Shown: piece after piece, positions 43,895-52,272 of the stretch
How the letters are laid out: every line of letters begins with the position of its first letter
How positions within the stretch are numbered: the first letter of the stretch is position 1
Origin: Desulfovibrionaceae bacterium
GTDB taxonomy: Bacteria; Desulfobacterota; Desulfovibrionia; Desulfovibrionales; Desulfovibrionaceae
Length of the DNA stretch: 64,000 nucleotides
Assembly (NCBI GenBank): GCA_009773665.1
Contig: WSYE01000005.1
Span: 28,738-92,737 of the forward strand
Direction of reading: 5' to 3'
Notes under the pieces: generated by a model
Seen by the model: the letters and a program-made list of their open reading frames with translations, nothing else
Databases searched by the model: none
Told to the model about the DNA's origin: nothing
Translations under genes and position numbers: made by a program

Positions 43895-45415
43895 ATGGAC
43901 TTTCTGATGCTGAACAGCTCCGGGTTCCCCATCCTGAGCACCTTGATATTCCTGCCGCTGGCCGGGGCGCTCGCGCTGCTGGCCATACCGGGAGCCAATG
44001 CCCAGCGGTATTGGACCCTCCTGGTGACCGGCGTCACGGCGGCCATCTCCCTGCCGCTCTACTCTGGATTCGACACGAGCACCGCCAAGTACCAGTTCTG
44101 TGAGCACATCCCCTGGATATCCTCCCTGGACATCAACTACACCCTGGGTATCGACGGCATCTCGCTGCTTCTGGTGCTCCTGACCACACTGTTCATGCCC
44201 CTGTGCGTGCTGGGTTCCTGGAAGTACATCGAAACGCGCGTCCGGGAATTCATGATCTGCCTGCTGCTCATGGAGACCTCCATGCTGGGCGTGTTCATGG
44301 CCCTGGACTTCGTGCTGTTCTACATCCTCTGGGAGGCCATGCTCATCCCCATGTATCTGCTGATCGCAGTGTGGGGCGGGCCGCGCAAGGTATACGCGTC
44401 CATCAAGTTCTTCCTGTACACCCTGGCAGGGTCGGTGCTCCTGCTGGTGGCCATCATCGCCCTGTACATGAGTCAGGGTACTTTCAGCATCCCGGCGCTC
44501 ATGGGGCAGAACTATTCGCCCACCTTCCAGCTGATGGTTTTCCTGGCCTTCTTCCTGGCGTTTGCCATCAAGGTGCCCATGTTCCCCTTCCACACATGGC
44601 TCCCGGCAGCCCACGTGGAAGCGCCGACGGCGGGCAGCGTCATCCTGGCTTCGGTGCTCCTGAAGATGGGAACCTACGGCTTCCTGCGCTTCTGCCTGCC
44701 CATCACCCCCGAGGCCACCCATGTGGTGCTGCCCTACGTGCAGTGGCTCTCCGTGGCGGGCATCCTCTACGGCGGGTTTACGGCCCTGGCCCAGCAGGAC
44801 ATGAAGAAACTGATCGCCTACTCCAGCGTGGGCCACATGGGGTTCGTCACCCTGGGCATCTTCGTGCTCAATCAGCGCGGCATCGAAGGGGCCATCCTGC
44901 AGATGATAAACCACGGCATCACCACGGGCGCGCTCTTCTTCTGCGTGGGCATGATGTACGAGCGCACCCACAGTCGCGAGCTCGCCACGGCAGCGGGCGT
45001 GGGCAAGTTCATGCCCATCTACGTCACCTTCCTGGCCTTCTTTTCGCTCTCGTCCCTGGCCTTCCCAGGCACCAACAGCTTCGTGGGCGAGTTCCTGATC
45101 CTGGCGGGCAGTTTCGCCGATAACAAGATCCTCACCGCCTTCGCTATCCCAGGAGCCATCCTGGCCGCAGCCTACATGTTCCGCTTTGTTCAGCGCGTGA
45201 TCTGGGGCGGTACGGACAACCCCGATCACAAGGGCCTGATGGACCTCAACCTCCGCGAGATCATAACCCTGGCCCCGCTTTTGGTGGGCGTATTCTGGCT
45301 GGGGCTGGCTCCGGAGCCGGTCATGAACGTGATGCAGGCCAGCGTGGCCAACGTGCTCAAGCAGGTGGGTACCGCCTCCGGCGGCGTGGTCGCCGTGACC
45401 AGCCTGATGCCCTAA
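43895..45415 (+). CDS. nuoM: Complex I subunit NuoM
   Basis: The 506-aa protein has 14 membrane helices with NuoM-type motifs: LGIDGISLLLVLLTT, FVLFYILWEAMLIPMYLLI with channel Glu, IKVPMFPFHTWLPAAHVEAP with channel Lys, and YSSVGHMGFVTLG. It is a proton-pumping subunit of the membrane arm. The ATG at 43895 has GGAGG nine bases upstream; the frame is open further 5' inside the previous gene but without a ribosome site. Confidence 0.95.
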   Translation: MDFLMLNSSGFPILSTLIFLPLAGALALLAIPGANAQRYWTLLVTGVTAAISLPLYSGFDTSTAKYQFCEHIPWISSLDINYTLGIDGISLLLVLLTTLFMPLCVLGSWKYIETRVREFMICLLLMETSMLGVFMALDFVLFYILWEAMLIPMYLLIAVWGGPRKVYASIKFFLYTLAGSVLLLVAIIALYMSQGTFSIPALMGQNYSPTFQLMVFLAFFLAFAIKVPMFPFHTWLPAAHVEAPTAGSVILASVLLKMGTYGFLRFCLPITPEATHVVLPYVQWLSVAGILYGGFTALAQQDMKKLIAYSSVGHMGFVTLGIFVLNQRGIEGAILQMINHGITTGALFFCVGMMYERTHSRELATAAGVGKFMPIYVTFLAFFSLSSLAFPGTNSFVGEFLILAGSFADNKILTAFAIPGAILAAAYMFRFVQRVIWGGTDNPDHKGLMDLNLREIITLAPLLVGVFWLGLAPEPVMNVMQASVANVLKQVGTASGGVVAVTSLMP

Positions 45416-45455
45416 TGGAAACCGAACGCTTCAGGACCTCAGAAAAGGCCGCACT

Positions 45456-46877
45456 ATGAAGATCATGTTGTTCGCTCCCGAGATGACGCTCCTGCTGGGT
45501 GGTCTTGCGCTCTTCCTCCTGTCCATCGGGAAGAATACGGCCCGCCTGGCCAGGCCCTTGGCCCTGGCCGTGGCCCTGGCCACTTTTGCGGCCAGCCTGT
45601 ACAGCCTGCGGTCAGAGGGATTTCTTTTCTTTGACTCCTACAAGATTGACCTGTTCTCCCAGGTGCTGAAGCTCATCATCTCCGGGGGCTTGGCCTGCGT
45701 GCTGCTCTTTGGAAAAGAGCTGAAAGACATCGCCGAAGAAATTCGGCCTGAATACTACATGTTCCTCTGCCTGAGCACACTGGGTCTTATCATGCTGGTT
45801 AGCAGCGTGGAGCTGGTCACGCTGTTCATCGCTCTGGAGCTGTCCTCCTACTCGCTGTACCTGCTGGTGCCCATGCGGGAAGAGAGGCCGGGCCTTCGCA
45901 TGCAGATGGAATCGGCCATCAAGTACATCCTGTTCGGCGTGGTGGCCACGGCGGTGATGCTTTTCGGCATGAGCTACCTCTACGGCCTCACCGGGACCAC
46001 CTACTTCTCCGGACTGATCCCAGCGCTTCGCACCATGATGGATTCCCCGGCTGCTTTGGCCGGCATCGCCATGGTCATGGGCGGCTTTTTCTTCAAGCTG
46101 GCCGTGTTCCCCTTCCACTTCTGGGTCCCCGACGTCTACCAGGGCGCGTCCAACGAGACCACGGCCTTCATCTCGTCCGTGCCCAAGGTGGCGGCAGTGG
46201 CCATGCTGATTCGCATCGCGGCCATGGCCACCTCCGAAGGCCACCACCTCACCAGCATGCTGGCCATCTTTGCGGTCCTCTCCATGTTCTACGGCAACCT
46301 GGTGGCCCTGGTGCAGACCGACATCAAGCGTATGCTGGGCTTCTCCGGCATTGCCCACGCAGGCTATGTGCTCCTGGGCATCGTGACCTTGCAGGAAGTC
46401 GGATACGCCACCTCGCTCTATTACATCACAGGCTATCTGGCCATGAACGTGGCCGGTTTCCTGGTGATCTGCACCGTGTCCCAGAACGGTGAGAACCTTC
46501 AAATCAGTGACCTGAGCGGGCTGCACAAGCGCTCACCCCTCATGGCCTTTACCCTGGCTGTAAGCATGTTCGCGTTGGCGGGCCTGCCGCCCTTTGCCGG
46601 GTTCATGGGCAAATTCATGCTGCTCACAGGGGCTTACAAGGCCGGATACCTGCCCCTGGTGATCATCGCGGCTGTCAATACCGCGATTTCCATCTATTAT
46701 TATCTTTCCGTGGTCCGCGTGACCTACGCGGCTGGCGGTGAAAAGAGCGATGCTATCAACGCCAGCGCATCAGCCAAGGCCCTGTCCGTGGGTCTGGTGC
46801 TCTTGATACTGGCCTTGGGCCTGGCTCCCGACATGCTGATGCGTCTGGCTACCGACGCCGTGAAGAGCATTCTGTAG
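45456..46877 (+). CDS. nuoN: Complex I subunit NuoN
   Basis: The 473-aa protein has 14 membrane helices and NuoN-type features: TLFIALELSSYSLYLLV with channel Glu, KLAVFPFHFWVPDVYQGA, MLGFSGIAHAGYVLLG and MFALAGLPPFAGFMGKF. It ends the operon. The start at 45456 lies 40 bases after nuoM. A weak GC-rich inverted repeat (GGGGATTCCCC) lies about 40 bases after its stop but no clear terminator was found. Confidence 0.95.
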   Translation: MKIMLFAPEMTLLLGGLALFLLSIGKNTARLARPLALAVALATFAASLYSLRSEGFLFFDSYKIDLFSQVLKLIISGGLACVLLFGKELKDIAEEIRPEYYMFLCLSTLGLIMLVSSVELVTLFIALELSSYSLYLLVPMREERPGLRMQMESAIKYILFGVVATAVMLFGMSYLYGLTGTTYFSGLIPALRTMMDSPAALAGIAMVMGGFFFKLAVFPFHFWVPDVYQGASNETTAFISSVPKVAAVAMLIRIAAMATSEGHHLTSMLAIFAVLSMFYGNLVALVQTDIKRMLGFSGIAHAGYVLLGIVTLQEVGYATSLYYITGYLAMNVAGFLVICTVSQNGENLQISDLSGLHKRSPLMAFTLAVSMFALAGLPPFAGFMGKFMLLTGAYKAGYLPLVIIAAVNTAISIYYYLSVVRVTYAAGGEKSDAINASASAKALSVGLVLLILALGLAPDMLMRLATDAVKSIL

Positions 46878-47274
46878 CGCGCGTAACGAGGGGCAAAGTG
46901 CCGGGGATTCCCCCCTTTCCCCCATATTTATTAACCCGAACGTTCGTGGTAACGAGGCGATGATCGTCTCTTGGCGACATGGAGCACGTGGTTGCACGGT
47001 TTTCACCGTGGAGAGAGCCAAACCAGGAACCTCACGTCCCTCGAAAAACTTTTGTGCGCGAAAACAACTGTTTTTCCATGGCTTCCGTGAGGGGCTTCAT
47101 AAAAATCACGTCAAAATCCGGCCCGATCGCAATATTGTTGTTGCCTTTCAGCCGGAATGCGTTCAAGAGTACATAAAACTTTAACCGAGCATGGCTTCTT
47201 TGAATCATGGGCTATCTGGTTTGCTCAGATCCTAGTGATGAAACAAAACATGCCAAAAACGGGAGCAACAGCCC
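46878..47274. other. Region between nuoN and the RRM gene
   Basis: No supported gene. It contains a ten-base palindrome CGAACGTTCG (46937-46946) and a long AT-richer stretch before the RNA-binding protein gene that could be its leader and promoter. No clear promoter consensus was identified. Confidence 0.4.
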
Positions 47275-47586
47275 ATGTCTAAGAAACTCTATGTTGGAAA
47301 CCTTTCCTTCAGCACCTCCGAAGATGAAATCCGCAACGTGTTCTCCGCCTTCGGCGAAGTCCACAGCGTCGCTCTGATCACCGACCGCGAGACCGGCCGT
47401 CTGCGTGGCTTCGGCTTCGTGGAAATGGACGACGAAGGCGCCAAGGCTGCCATCGCCGGCATGGACGGCAAGGAGCTCGGCGGTCGTACCCTGAAGGTCA
47501 ACGAGGCCCAGGACAAGCCCCGCTCCGGCGGCGGTGGCGGCGGCGGCGGCCGTGGCGGCTACGGTGGCGGCGGCGGTCGCTGGTAG
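47275..47586 (+). CDS. Glycine-rich RRM RNA-binding protein
   Basis: The 103-aa protein has one RNA-recognition motif (residues 3-80) with RNP2 KLYVGNLSF and RNP1 RLRGFGFVEM including the RNA-stacking aromatics, then a Gly-rich tail with Arg, Tyr and a final Trp. This is the small bacterial Rbp-type family, often induced by cold or stress. The ATG at 47275 follows GGGAG. It is monocistronic and ends before a strong terminator. Confidence 0.93.
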   Translation: MSKKLYVGNLSFSTSEDEIRNVFSAFGEVHSVALITDRETGRLRGFGFVEMDDEGAKAAIAGMDGKELGGRTLKVNEAQDKPRSGGGGGGGGRGGYGGGGGRW

Positions 47587-47624
47587 TCTGACCAGCCTCT
47601 CTGATTAGCTTCTGAGAGATCCCG

Positions 47625-47653
47625 AGGGCCAGGACCAGTTCCTGGCCCTTTTT
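47625..47653 (+). terminator. Terminator of the RRM gene
   Basis: A perfect ten-base-pair stem (AGGGCCAGGA / TCCTGGCCCT) with a five-base loop, followed by TTTTG, 39 bases after the stop codon. Confidence 0.88.
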
Positions 47654-48009
47654 GTTTCTCTGGTCCTCCTGCGCTCCTTCTGAACCTCTTCGGGCTCTTT
47701 GCGTCCGGCCTGACGATCACCACTCCGGCCTGCGTTGACCCGCCACATTCGCACCCTCATACCGCTTCTCTCATCTGATCCAGGCCTGCCACTAAAATCT
47801 GGGAGGGGCTGCCCATGCCCCCCGCTTGACGCTCTTCGTTTCACACATAATCTTCAGCTGGTGGTAGGGCTCTCTCTTGGTTACCAGCCGCTGATCCGTG
47901 CCACATCTGGCTCTCAACGACGTTACCGGCAGGGTTCATTCTGCACGTCGACAATCACATGCGGTTATTCGCGCGTGCTTTTCCCTGGCCAATCCTATCC
48001 ACGGCCACG
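47654..48009. other. Intergenic region between converging transcripts
   Basis: About 350 bases between the terminators of the RRM gene and of the qmo operon. No supported gene on either strand and no repeat recognised. Confidence 0.45.
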
Positions 48010-48040
48010 AAAAAAGGCCGCCCGTTGCCGGGCGGCCTTT
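48010..48040 (-). terminator. Terminator of the qmo operon
   Basis: Nine GC pairs (GGCCGCCCG / CGGGCGGCC) with a four-base loop and, on the minus strand, a run of T. It lies about 28 bases after the stop of the last qmo-operon gene. Confidence 0.88.
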
Positions 48041-48067
48041 GTCGTCACAGACTTTCGCCTGAATATT

Positions 48068-48730
48068 CTACCAGTCGGACTTGGTGAAGGTATCTTCCAC
48101 ACCGAAGTCGACGACGGGCTCGGCAGCGGCAGCAGGAGCGCCGCCAGCGGCGGGAGCGCCACCACCGGCAACGGTCACCACGCCGTGCTTCTTCACGTCT
48201 TCGATCATCTTGAGTAGCTCATCGACCTTGCCGATGTACTCGGTGACCTTGGCCAGGGGAGCCACGAGGATCTTCTCGCTGTCCTTCTGGGAGGAATCCT
48301 CGAAGCGCTTAACCGAAGCTTCAGCGGCCTTCAGCTTGGCTTCCACGTCGATCAGGGTCGCGGTCTTGGCGGCCAGTTCGGCCTTGACCTTGGCCAGTTC
48401 TTCGGTCTGGGTGACCGCAGTGGTCTTGTACATGGCCAGCTGGGCGAACAGGGCGCTGATTTCGCCAACGGTCTCGGCGGGCAGCTTGGGTACGGAGACG
48501 TTCTTGGCAGTGGAGGCCAGCTGAGCCGGGCTCATGGCGATCACTTCAGGATGCTGCTCGTAGATCCACGCCTTGGCGAGGGCGCCGGCGAAAGGAGCCA
48601 ACTCCTCGTCGACGACGGTGTCGGCCATGTAGCTGACCAGCTCAACTACGCCCTTCTTCTGGCCTTCCTTGTCCACGCCCTTCAGATACGACATGAAGGT
48701 GTTCATCGGGAAAACTTTCGTCTCAGCCAT
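48068..48730 (-). CDS. Conserved qmo-operon protein (DVU0851-like)
   Basis: The 220-aa soluble protein is mostly alpha-helical (LAKVKAELAAKTATLIDVEAK coiled coil in the middle), with an Ala/Gly/Pro-rich hinge near residue 185 and an acidic C-terminus ending TFTKSDW. Its place directly after qmoC, 14 bases away, matches the fourth gene of the qmoABC operon in Desulfovibrio vulgaris (DVU0851), a conserved protein of unknown function. Starts at MAETKVF with GGAGG upstream. No cofactor motif is visible; it may assist assembly or APS reductase docking, by inference. Confidence 0.85.
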   Translation of the reverse strand: MAETKVFPMNTFMSYLKGVDKEGQKKGVVELVSYMADTVVDEELAPFAGALAKAWIYEQHPEVIAMSPAQLASTAKNVSVPKLPAETVGEISALFAQLAMYKTTAVTQTEELAKVKAELAAKTATLIDVEAKLKAAEASVKRFEDSSQKDSEKILVAPLAKVTEYIGKVDELLKMIEDVKKHGVVTVAGGGAPAAGGAPAAAAEPVVDFGVEDTFTKSDW

Positions 48731-48744
48731 CGGAGTTCCTCCTC

Positions 48745-49950
48745 TTAGATCTCGAAAACTTTGTCTTCAACGCGGGACAGCGGCAGACGACCGCTCACTC
48801 GCGCATACACCAGGGCCGTAGTGCGGTACACAAGGTGCCCAAGCTTGGACCAGGGCAGGTACGCAAACAACATGAACACGCTGATCAGGTGCAGGTAGTA
48901 CATCGGGTAGGCCAGCCCGGCCACGCCAGCGAGGCGCAGCAGGAAGCAGCCGGTGCCGGTGACGAACACAGCCCAGACCACGCCAAGCAGATACCAGTCG
49001 TAGAAGCTGGAACCGGACTTCTGGGAGTCCTGGTTCAGGCGGCGACGGGTCAGCATGGTCAGGCCGTAGAGGCCGAGCACCATGCCGGCCACGGCCAGCA
49101 GCTTCACGGGGCTGTACAGCGGCATGGGTGTGTCGCCCAGCATGTGCAGCCAGTTAAACCCAGGGACCTTGGAACCCCAGTGCGACACAGCGACCACACC
49201 GGTGACGATGGCCAGAGCCACGAAGGCGAACACCAGGGTCCAGTGGCCCTTGAAGCGTTCCGTGTTCTCCTTGCCGCAGTCGTTCCACTTGCGGTGGGTG
49301 ATGATCTCGTCGCGCACCACGTCGATTATGGCCTGGATGACGGTGGGTTTTTCAACCTCGACGCCCAGTTGCCAGGTTTCGGGCAGGCTCTTGAAGGACT
49401 TCCACATGTTCATGACGCCCTTGTAGAAGCTCCATCCCATGAAGCCGAAGATCAGCATGAACAGGGGGTCGATGGTGTAGTCGCCGGGGTAGAGCTTGCC
49501 GAACCTGATATCGCCTTCAGGAATGCTGAATCCGCCCTGGGTGATCAGCCAGATCACGGCAAAGAGGATGGCCGGGATGGCAATCAGCTTGGGAAGATGC
49601 TTGGAGGAGCTCATCCACTCGCCGATGCATGCCGGGCCTACCAGCTTGCGATATGTCATGTTGCGGATGGCGGCCAGGGTATCGCCGGGCCTCGCGCCAC
49701 GGGGGCAGAGGTCCGAGCAGGTGCCGCAGTTGTGGCACAGCCACACGTCGATGTCGTTCATGAGCTTGTCTTTAAGGCCCCACTGCGCCCAGACCATCTC
49801 CTTGCGGGGATAGGGGTTCTCGGACGGGGACAGGGGGCAGGCCACGGAACAGGTCGCACACTGGTAGCACTTCTTGACCGACTCGCCACCGGCGGCCTGA
49901 AGCTCCCTGACGAAGCTCGGATCGGGTTGGATCCGGACCGGAGAAGACAT
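48745..49950 (-). CDS. qmoC: QmoC, membrane subunit of quinone-interacting oxidoreductase
   Basis: The 401-aa protein combines an HdrC-like N-terminus with two CxxCxxCxxxCP clusters (CYQCATCSVACP and CHNCGTCSDLCP) and an HdrE-like haem b membrane part with about six helices (about 120-390), including His residues in WTLVFAFVALAIVTGVVAVSHWG and YYLHLISVFMLF. It exchanges electrons with menaquinol and passes them via QmoAB towards APS reductase. It lies 12 bases after qmoB. Confidence 0.95.
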   Translation of the reverse strand: MSSPVRIQPDPSFVRELQAAGGESVKKCYQCATCSVACPLSPSENPYPRKEMVWAQWGLKDKLMNDIDVWLCHNCGTCSDLCPRGARPGDTLAAIRNMTYRKLVGPACIGEWMSSSKHLPKLIAIPAILFAVIWLITQGGFSIPEGDIRFGKLYPGDYTIDPLFMLIFGFMGWSFYKGVMNMWKSFKSLPETWQLGVEVEKPTVIQAIIDVVRDEIITHRKWNDCGKENTERFKGHWTLVFAFVALAIVTGVVAVSHWGSKVPGFNWLHMLGDTPMPLYSPVKLLAVAGMVLGLYGLTMLTRRRLNQDSQKSGSSFYDWYLLGVVWAVFVTGTGCFLLRLAGVAGLAYPMYYLHLISVFMLFAYLPWSKLGHLVYRTTALVYARVSGRLPLSRVEDKVFEI

Positions 49951-49962
49951 AAGCAGGGCCTC

Positions 49963-52266
49963 CTAGTATCCTTTGAACGGGTTGGGACCCATTTTCACGA
50001 TCATGTCCATGAACTGATCGATCATGCCGGGCACGACGTCGTACTCGTCAATGGCAACCTGGAGCTGATCCACGCGCTCGGGCTCGACGCCAAGGCGCTT
50101 GAGCGACTCGGAGATGTTCTCCTTGCGGCGGTTGCACAGCTCGGAACCCTTGACGAAGTGGCACTGGTAGTCGTCGCCGTATTTGCAGCCGAGCAGCATC
50201 ACGCCGTCGATGCCCTTGGACATGGCGTCGGCCACCCAAATGGCGTTGACCGAACCCAGGCAGCGCACCGGGATGACGCGCACATAGGAGCTCCAGGACT
50301 TGCCGCGAAGAGAAGCCATGTCCAGAGCAGGATAAGCGTCGTTCTCACAGGCCAGGATCAGCACGCGGGGGCCGCCCACGTCCATCTTGGGGGGAACCTG
50401 CATCTCGCGGATCATGCTTCCGATCATGTCAATGTTGTAGTTGTCGAAGCTGATGACGCGCTCAGGGCAGGCGCCCATGCAGGTGCCACAGCGGCGGCAA
50501 CGCGTGGGGTTGGGCATCGGGGTGCCCTTGGGGTCGTCGTCCAGGGCTCCGAAGGGGCATTCCTCGGTGCAACGCTTGCACTGGGTACAGCGCACGAAGT
50601 TGAACACCGGGTAGCTGCGGTCGCCAGAGCGGGGATGCACCGCCACGCCCTTGTTGGCGCTGGAGACGCACTGGATGGCCTTGAGGGCCGCGCCCATTGC
50701 GTCGTCGGCGGAGAGAGCCAGGCCCATGGGCTGGCGCACCGCGCCAGCGGCATAGATGCCGGTGCGGCGGGTCTCGTAGGGGAAGCAGATGTAGTTGGAG
50801 TCCGCGTAGCCCTCGAACAGGTTCAGGTCCGGGAAGGCCAGGCCCTGGCGGTATTCCAGGTTGACCACCGGGCTGTGGGCCGTGGTGGGCACCAGCGCCG
50901 TGGGCAGCACCACAAGGTCGGCCTCGATCTCGATGGACTCGCCCAGCAGGGTGTTCTCCATGGAGATGATGACCGAACCGCCGGAGCCGGACTTGACGGA
51001 CTTGATTTCGGCCTTGCTGAGCATGATGCCCGGCTTGTCTTGGGCGGCCTTGTAGTAGCGCTCGTTGATGCCGGGGACCATCATGTGGTCGTAGAAGATG
51101 AAGGCCACGGCCTCGGGGTCCTTCTCCACCACGTAGTTGGCCTGTTTGAGAGCCACCAGGGTGCTGATCTCGGAGGACAGGGCCAGATGGCGCTGGGACT
51201 CCAGATCGCAGAAGGGAGCCGGACCTGCCGCTTCACCTTCGGCGGCAGCCTCGGCGGGCGGATTCTGCGGAGCATCGGCAGCCGCGTCGCACTCCATGAC
51301 CACGTCCGAGGGACAGGCCACGGTGGAGCAGGCAGCGGTGTTCAGCAGGAAGGCCACGCTGCGGGGAGCCTTGCCGTCGGAGGGACGAGTGATGCTGCCG
51401 CCCTTGGCCATCTTCTCGAGCTCGGCAGTGGTGATCACGTTCTTGATCTCGCCGTAGCCCAGGGGCGCCAAGTACTTGGTGTCGCCCGCGTCCCAGCCGG
51501 TGGCCAGGACCATGGAACCGACATCCAGGGTCTGCCCGTTGGAGAGAAGGGCCTTGTACTGGCCCGGAGCGCCGGAGAACTTCTCCAGGCTGGTGCCGGT
51601 GAAGATGGTCACCTTCTTGCTGGCGTTCACCTGAGAGATGAGCTTGTCCAGCCCGGTTTCATGGGCCTCTGTGTAGGGGTGGCTCAGGGGGAACGTCTTG
51701 TAGAAGTTCACCACCTTGCCGCCCAGGGTGTCGCTCTTTTCGACCAGAACAACCTCATAGCCCAGGGACGCGGCCGCGTTGGCGGCGTTCAGTCCGGTCC
51801 AGCCGCCACCCAGAACCAGGATGGTCTTGAAGGTCTCGGCGACTTCGGGGTTGGGGATGTTGGACTTGGTAAGCTTCACCACGCCCATGAGCGCGTATTC
51901 GTTGCAGATTAGCTGCAGATCGTTGATGCCCTTGGCCATCTCAACGACGCCGGTTTCCTTGTCAAAGGACCAGACGCCCTGCTCGCGCAGGTTCACGCGT
52001 TCCACCTGGACGGTGTCGCCAAAGGCGAACACATCCCACTTGGAGCGCGGGGAACATGCGCACAGACACACGCCGTCCAGCCCCGCCTCGGCGATGTCGG
52101 CCTCGATGGCCGCCTTGCCTTCAGGGGAGCAGAGCACGGGGTGGGTTTTGATGACCGGGCACTGCGGCTGGTACTTGTTCTTTACCGCGGTGCACACTGC
52201 GTCCAGATCGACGGCTTCGGCCAGGCCGCAGCCGCCGCAGACGTACACGCCTAATTTCTCGGCCAT
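49963..52266 (-). CDS. qmoB: QmoB, HdrA-like flavoprotein with ferredoxin and MvhD-like domains
   Basis: The 767-aa protein starts with a CGGCGLAEAVD segment, has an FAD dinucleotide fold (ILVLGGGWTGLNAANAAASLG), two [4Fe-4S] motifs (CTQCKRCTEECP and CRRCGTCMGACP) at about residues 580-630 and an MvhD-like C-terminal part with CLGSVNAIW and LLGCKYGDDYQCHF. An Ala/Pro/Glu-rich linker with two Cys (around residues 330-360) interrupts the flavin domain. It links QmoA and QmoC in the electron path to APS reductase. Confidence 0.95.
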   Translation of the reverse strand: MAEKLGVYVCGGCGLAEAVDLDAVCTAVKNKYQPQCPVIKTHPVLCSPEGKAAIEADIAEAGLDGVCLCACSPRSKWDVFAFGDTVQVERVNLREQGVWSFDKETGVVEMAKGINDLQLICNEYALMGVVKLTKSNIPNPEVAETFKTILVLGGGWTGLNAANAAASLGYEVVLVEKSDTLGGKVVNFYKTFPLSHPYTEAHETGLDKLISQVNASKKVTIFTGTSLEKFSGAPGQYKALLSNGQTLDVGSMVLATGWDAGDTKYLAPLGYGEIKNVITTAELEKMAKGGSITRPSDGKAPRSVAFLLNTAACSTVACPSDVVMECDAAADAPQNPPAEAAAEGEAAGPAPFCDLESQRHLALSSEISTLVALKQANYVVEKDPEAVAFIFYDHMMVPGINERYYKAAQDKPGIMLSKAEIKSVKSGSGGSVIISMENTLLGESIEIEADLVVLPTALVPTTAHSPVVNLEYRQGLAFPDLNLFEGYADSNYICFPYETRRTGIYAAGAVRQPMGLALSADDAMGAALKAIQCVSSANKGVAVHPRSGDRSYPVFNFVRCTQCKRCTEECPFGALDDDPKGTPMPNPTRCRRCGTCMGACPERVISFDNYNIDMIGSMIREMQVPPKMDVGGPRVLILACENDAYPALDMASLRGKSWSSYVRVIPVRCLGSVNAIWVADAMSKGIDGVMLLGCKYGDDYQCHFVKGSELCNRRKENISESLKRLGVEPERVDQLQVAIDEYDVVPGMIDQFMDMIVKMGPNPFKGY

Positions 52267-52272
52267 GAATCC

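Noticed and set aside
47735..48067. Plus-strand frame between the RRM gene and the qmo terminator
   Set aside because: No ribosome site, no motif, and it runs through the terminator hairpin into the antisense of the DVU0851-like gene.
48835..51912. Very long open frame on the plus strand opposite qmoC and qmoB
   Set aside because: It lies antisense to two certain genes. High GC at third codon positions leaves the opposite strand free of stops; the translation is His/Gly/Ala/Val-rich without any motif or ribosome site.
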